Assembly: GCA_038380435.1 (NCBI GenBank)
Contig: JAWZYU010000027.1
Location: forward strand, 2,415,156-2,479,155
Direction of reading: 5' to 3'
DNA length: 64,000 nucleotides
From: Ryuthela nishihirai
Taxonomy: Eukaryota; Arthropoda; Arachnida; Araneae; Heptathelidae
Part shown: positions 63,831 through 64,000 of the stretch, one piece after another
Layout of the letters: each line of letters opens with the position of its first letter
How positions within the stretch are numbered: position 1 is the first letter of the stretch
The notes under the pieces: model-generated
The model's input: the letters and a program-made list of their open reading frames with translations, nothing else
The model's database searches: none
What the model was told of the DNA's origin: nothing
Position numbers and translations under genes: made by a program

Positions 63831-64000
63831 ACTATGCTGGTAGGAAATTAGACAAGTAATGGAGTTATTTACCATCAGAATGCATCCCACCCTTTCAGGT
63901 GCCAGCATATAGGCATCTGAGACTTATTACCCCAATTTAGATTTGGCAATACAAGAACTAGTTTCACAGGTTCAGTTACCTGGAATGGCTTCTGATTGCA
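63831..64000. other. Window end, nothing assigned
   Basis: Possibly more LINE 5' UTR, too diverged to call. Confidence 0.2.

Overview
The window is AT-rich animal nuclear DNA and looks like a layered graveyard of transposable elements. The element mix (an APE-type LINE of the kind often annotated as 'craniofacial development protein 2-like', Tc1/mariner, piggyBac, pogo, hAT and Penelope-like elements, a Gypsy fragment, a possible Helentron, and several tRNA-derived SINEs) points to an invertebrate, most likely an arthropod. The species cannot be fixed from sequence alone. No rRNA gene, intact tRNA gene, CRISPR array or complete host gene is visible. The only hint of a host gene is a pair of short candidate exons with matching phase at 8599-8657 and 8746-8790.

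One LINE family dominates. Copies lie at 381-7206 (+), 20475-22211 (+), 42340-42780 (-), 46070-49138 (-), 52790-54105 (-), 54621-58195 (+), 58194-60155 (-) and 63440-63830 (-). Its layout can be read by comparing copies: a 5' UTR, an APE endonuclease, a linker, a reverse transcriptase with a YADD motif, a C-terminal region and a (GAT)n tail. All copies are broken; the best RT frame is 20512-21969. The first copy is split by a 109-bp piggyBac-like MITE at a TTAA, by a Tc1 element that itself hosts a piggyBac deletion derivative, and by an LTR-like block.

The 7.2-20 kb stretch holds a solo Penelope pseudo-LTR, a tiny palindromic MITE, the candidate exons, a decayed Jockey-like LINE, a deleted Penelope element with inverted pseudo-LTRs, a tandem/inverted array of tRNA-like units, three full-length SINE1 copies in a row (each with about 13-bp target duplications) and a hAT/BED remnant. 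From 22 to 33 kb there are decayed SINEs, a Jockey RT fragment, several copies of an unclassified dispersed repeat, palindromic tRNA-like elements and Tc1 copies. From 33.8 to 35.6 kb lies an intronless pseudogene of an uncharacterised repetitive family. From 36 to 46 kb there are three more Tc1-like elements, LINE and Gypsy remnants. From 49 to 64 kb there is a pogo element, a solo LTR with a CTTG duplication, LINE copies, a Helentron-like region and a mariner.

The parts interact as nested mobile DNA. Target-site duplications and empty sites in sister LINE copies let several insertions be ordered in time. SINE2 shares its last 11 conserved bases with the LINE 3' end, so the LINE probably mobilised it. 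The most unusual pattern is the repeated head-to-head (palindromic) arrangement of tRNA-like sequences at four or more loci.
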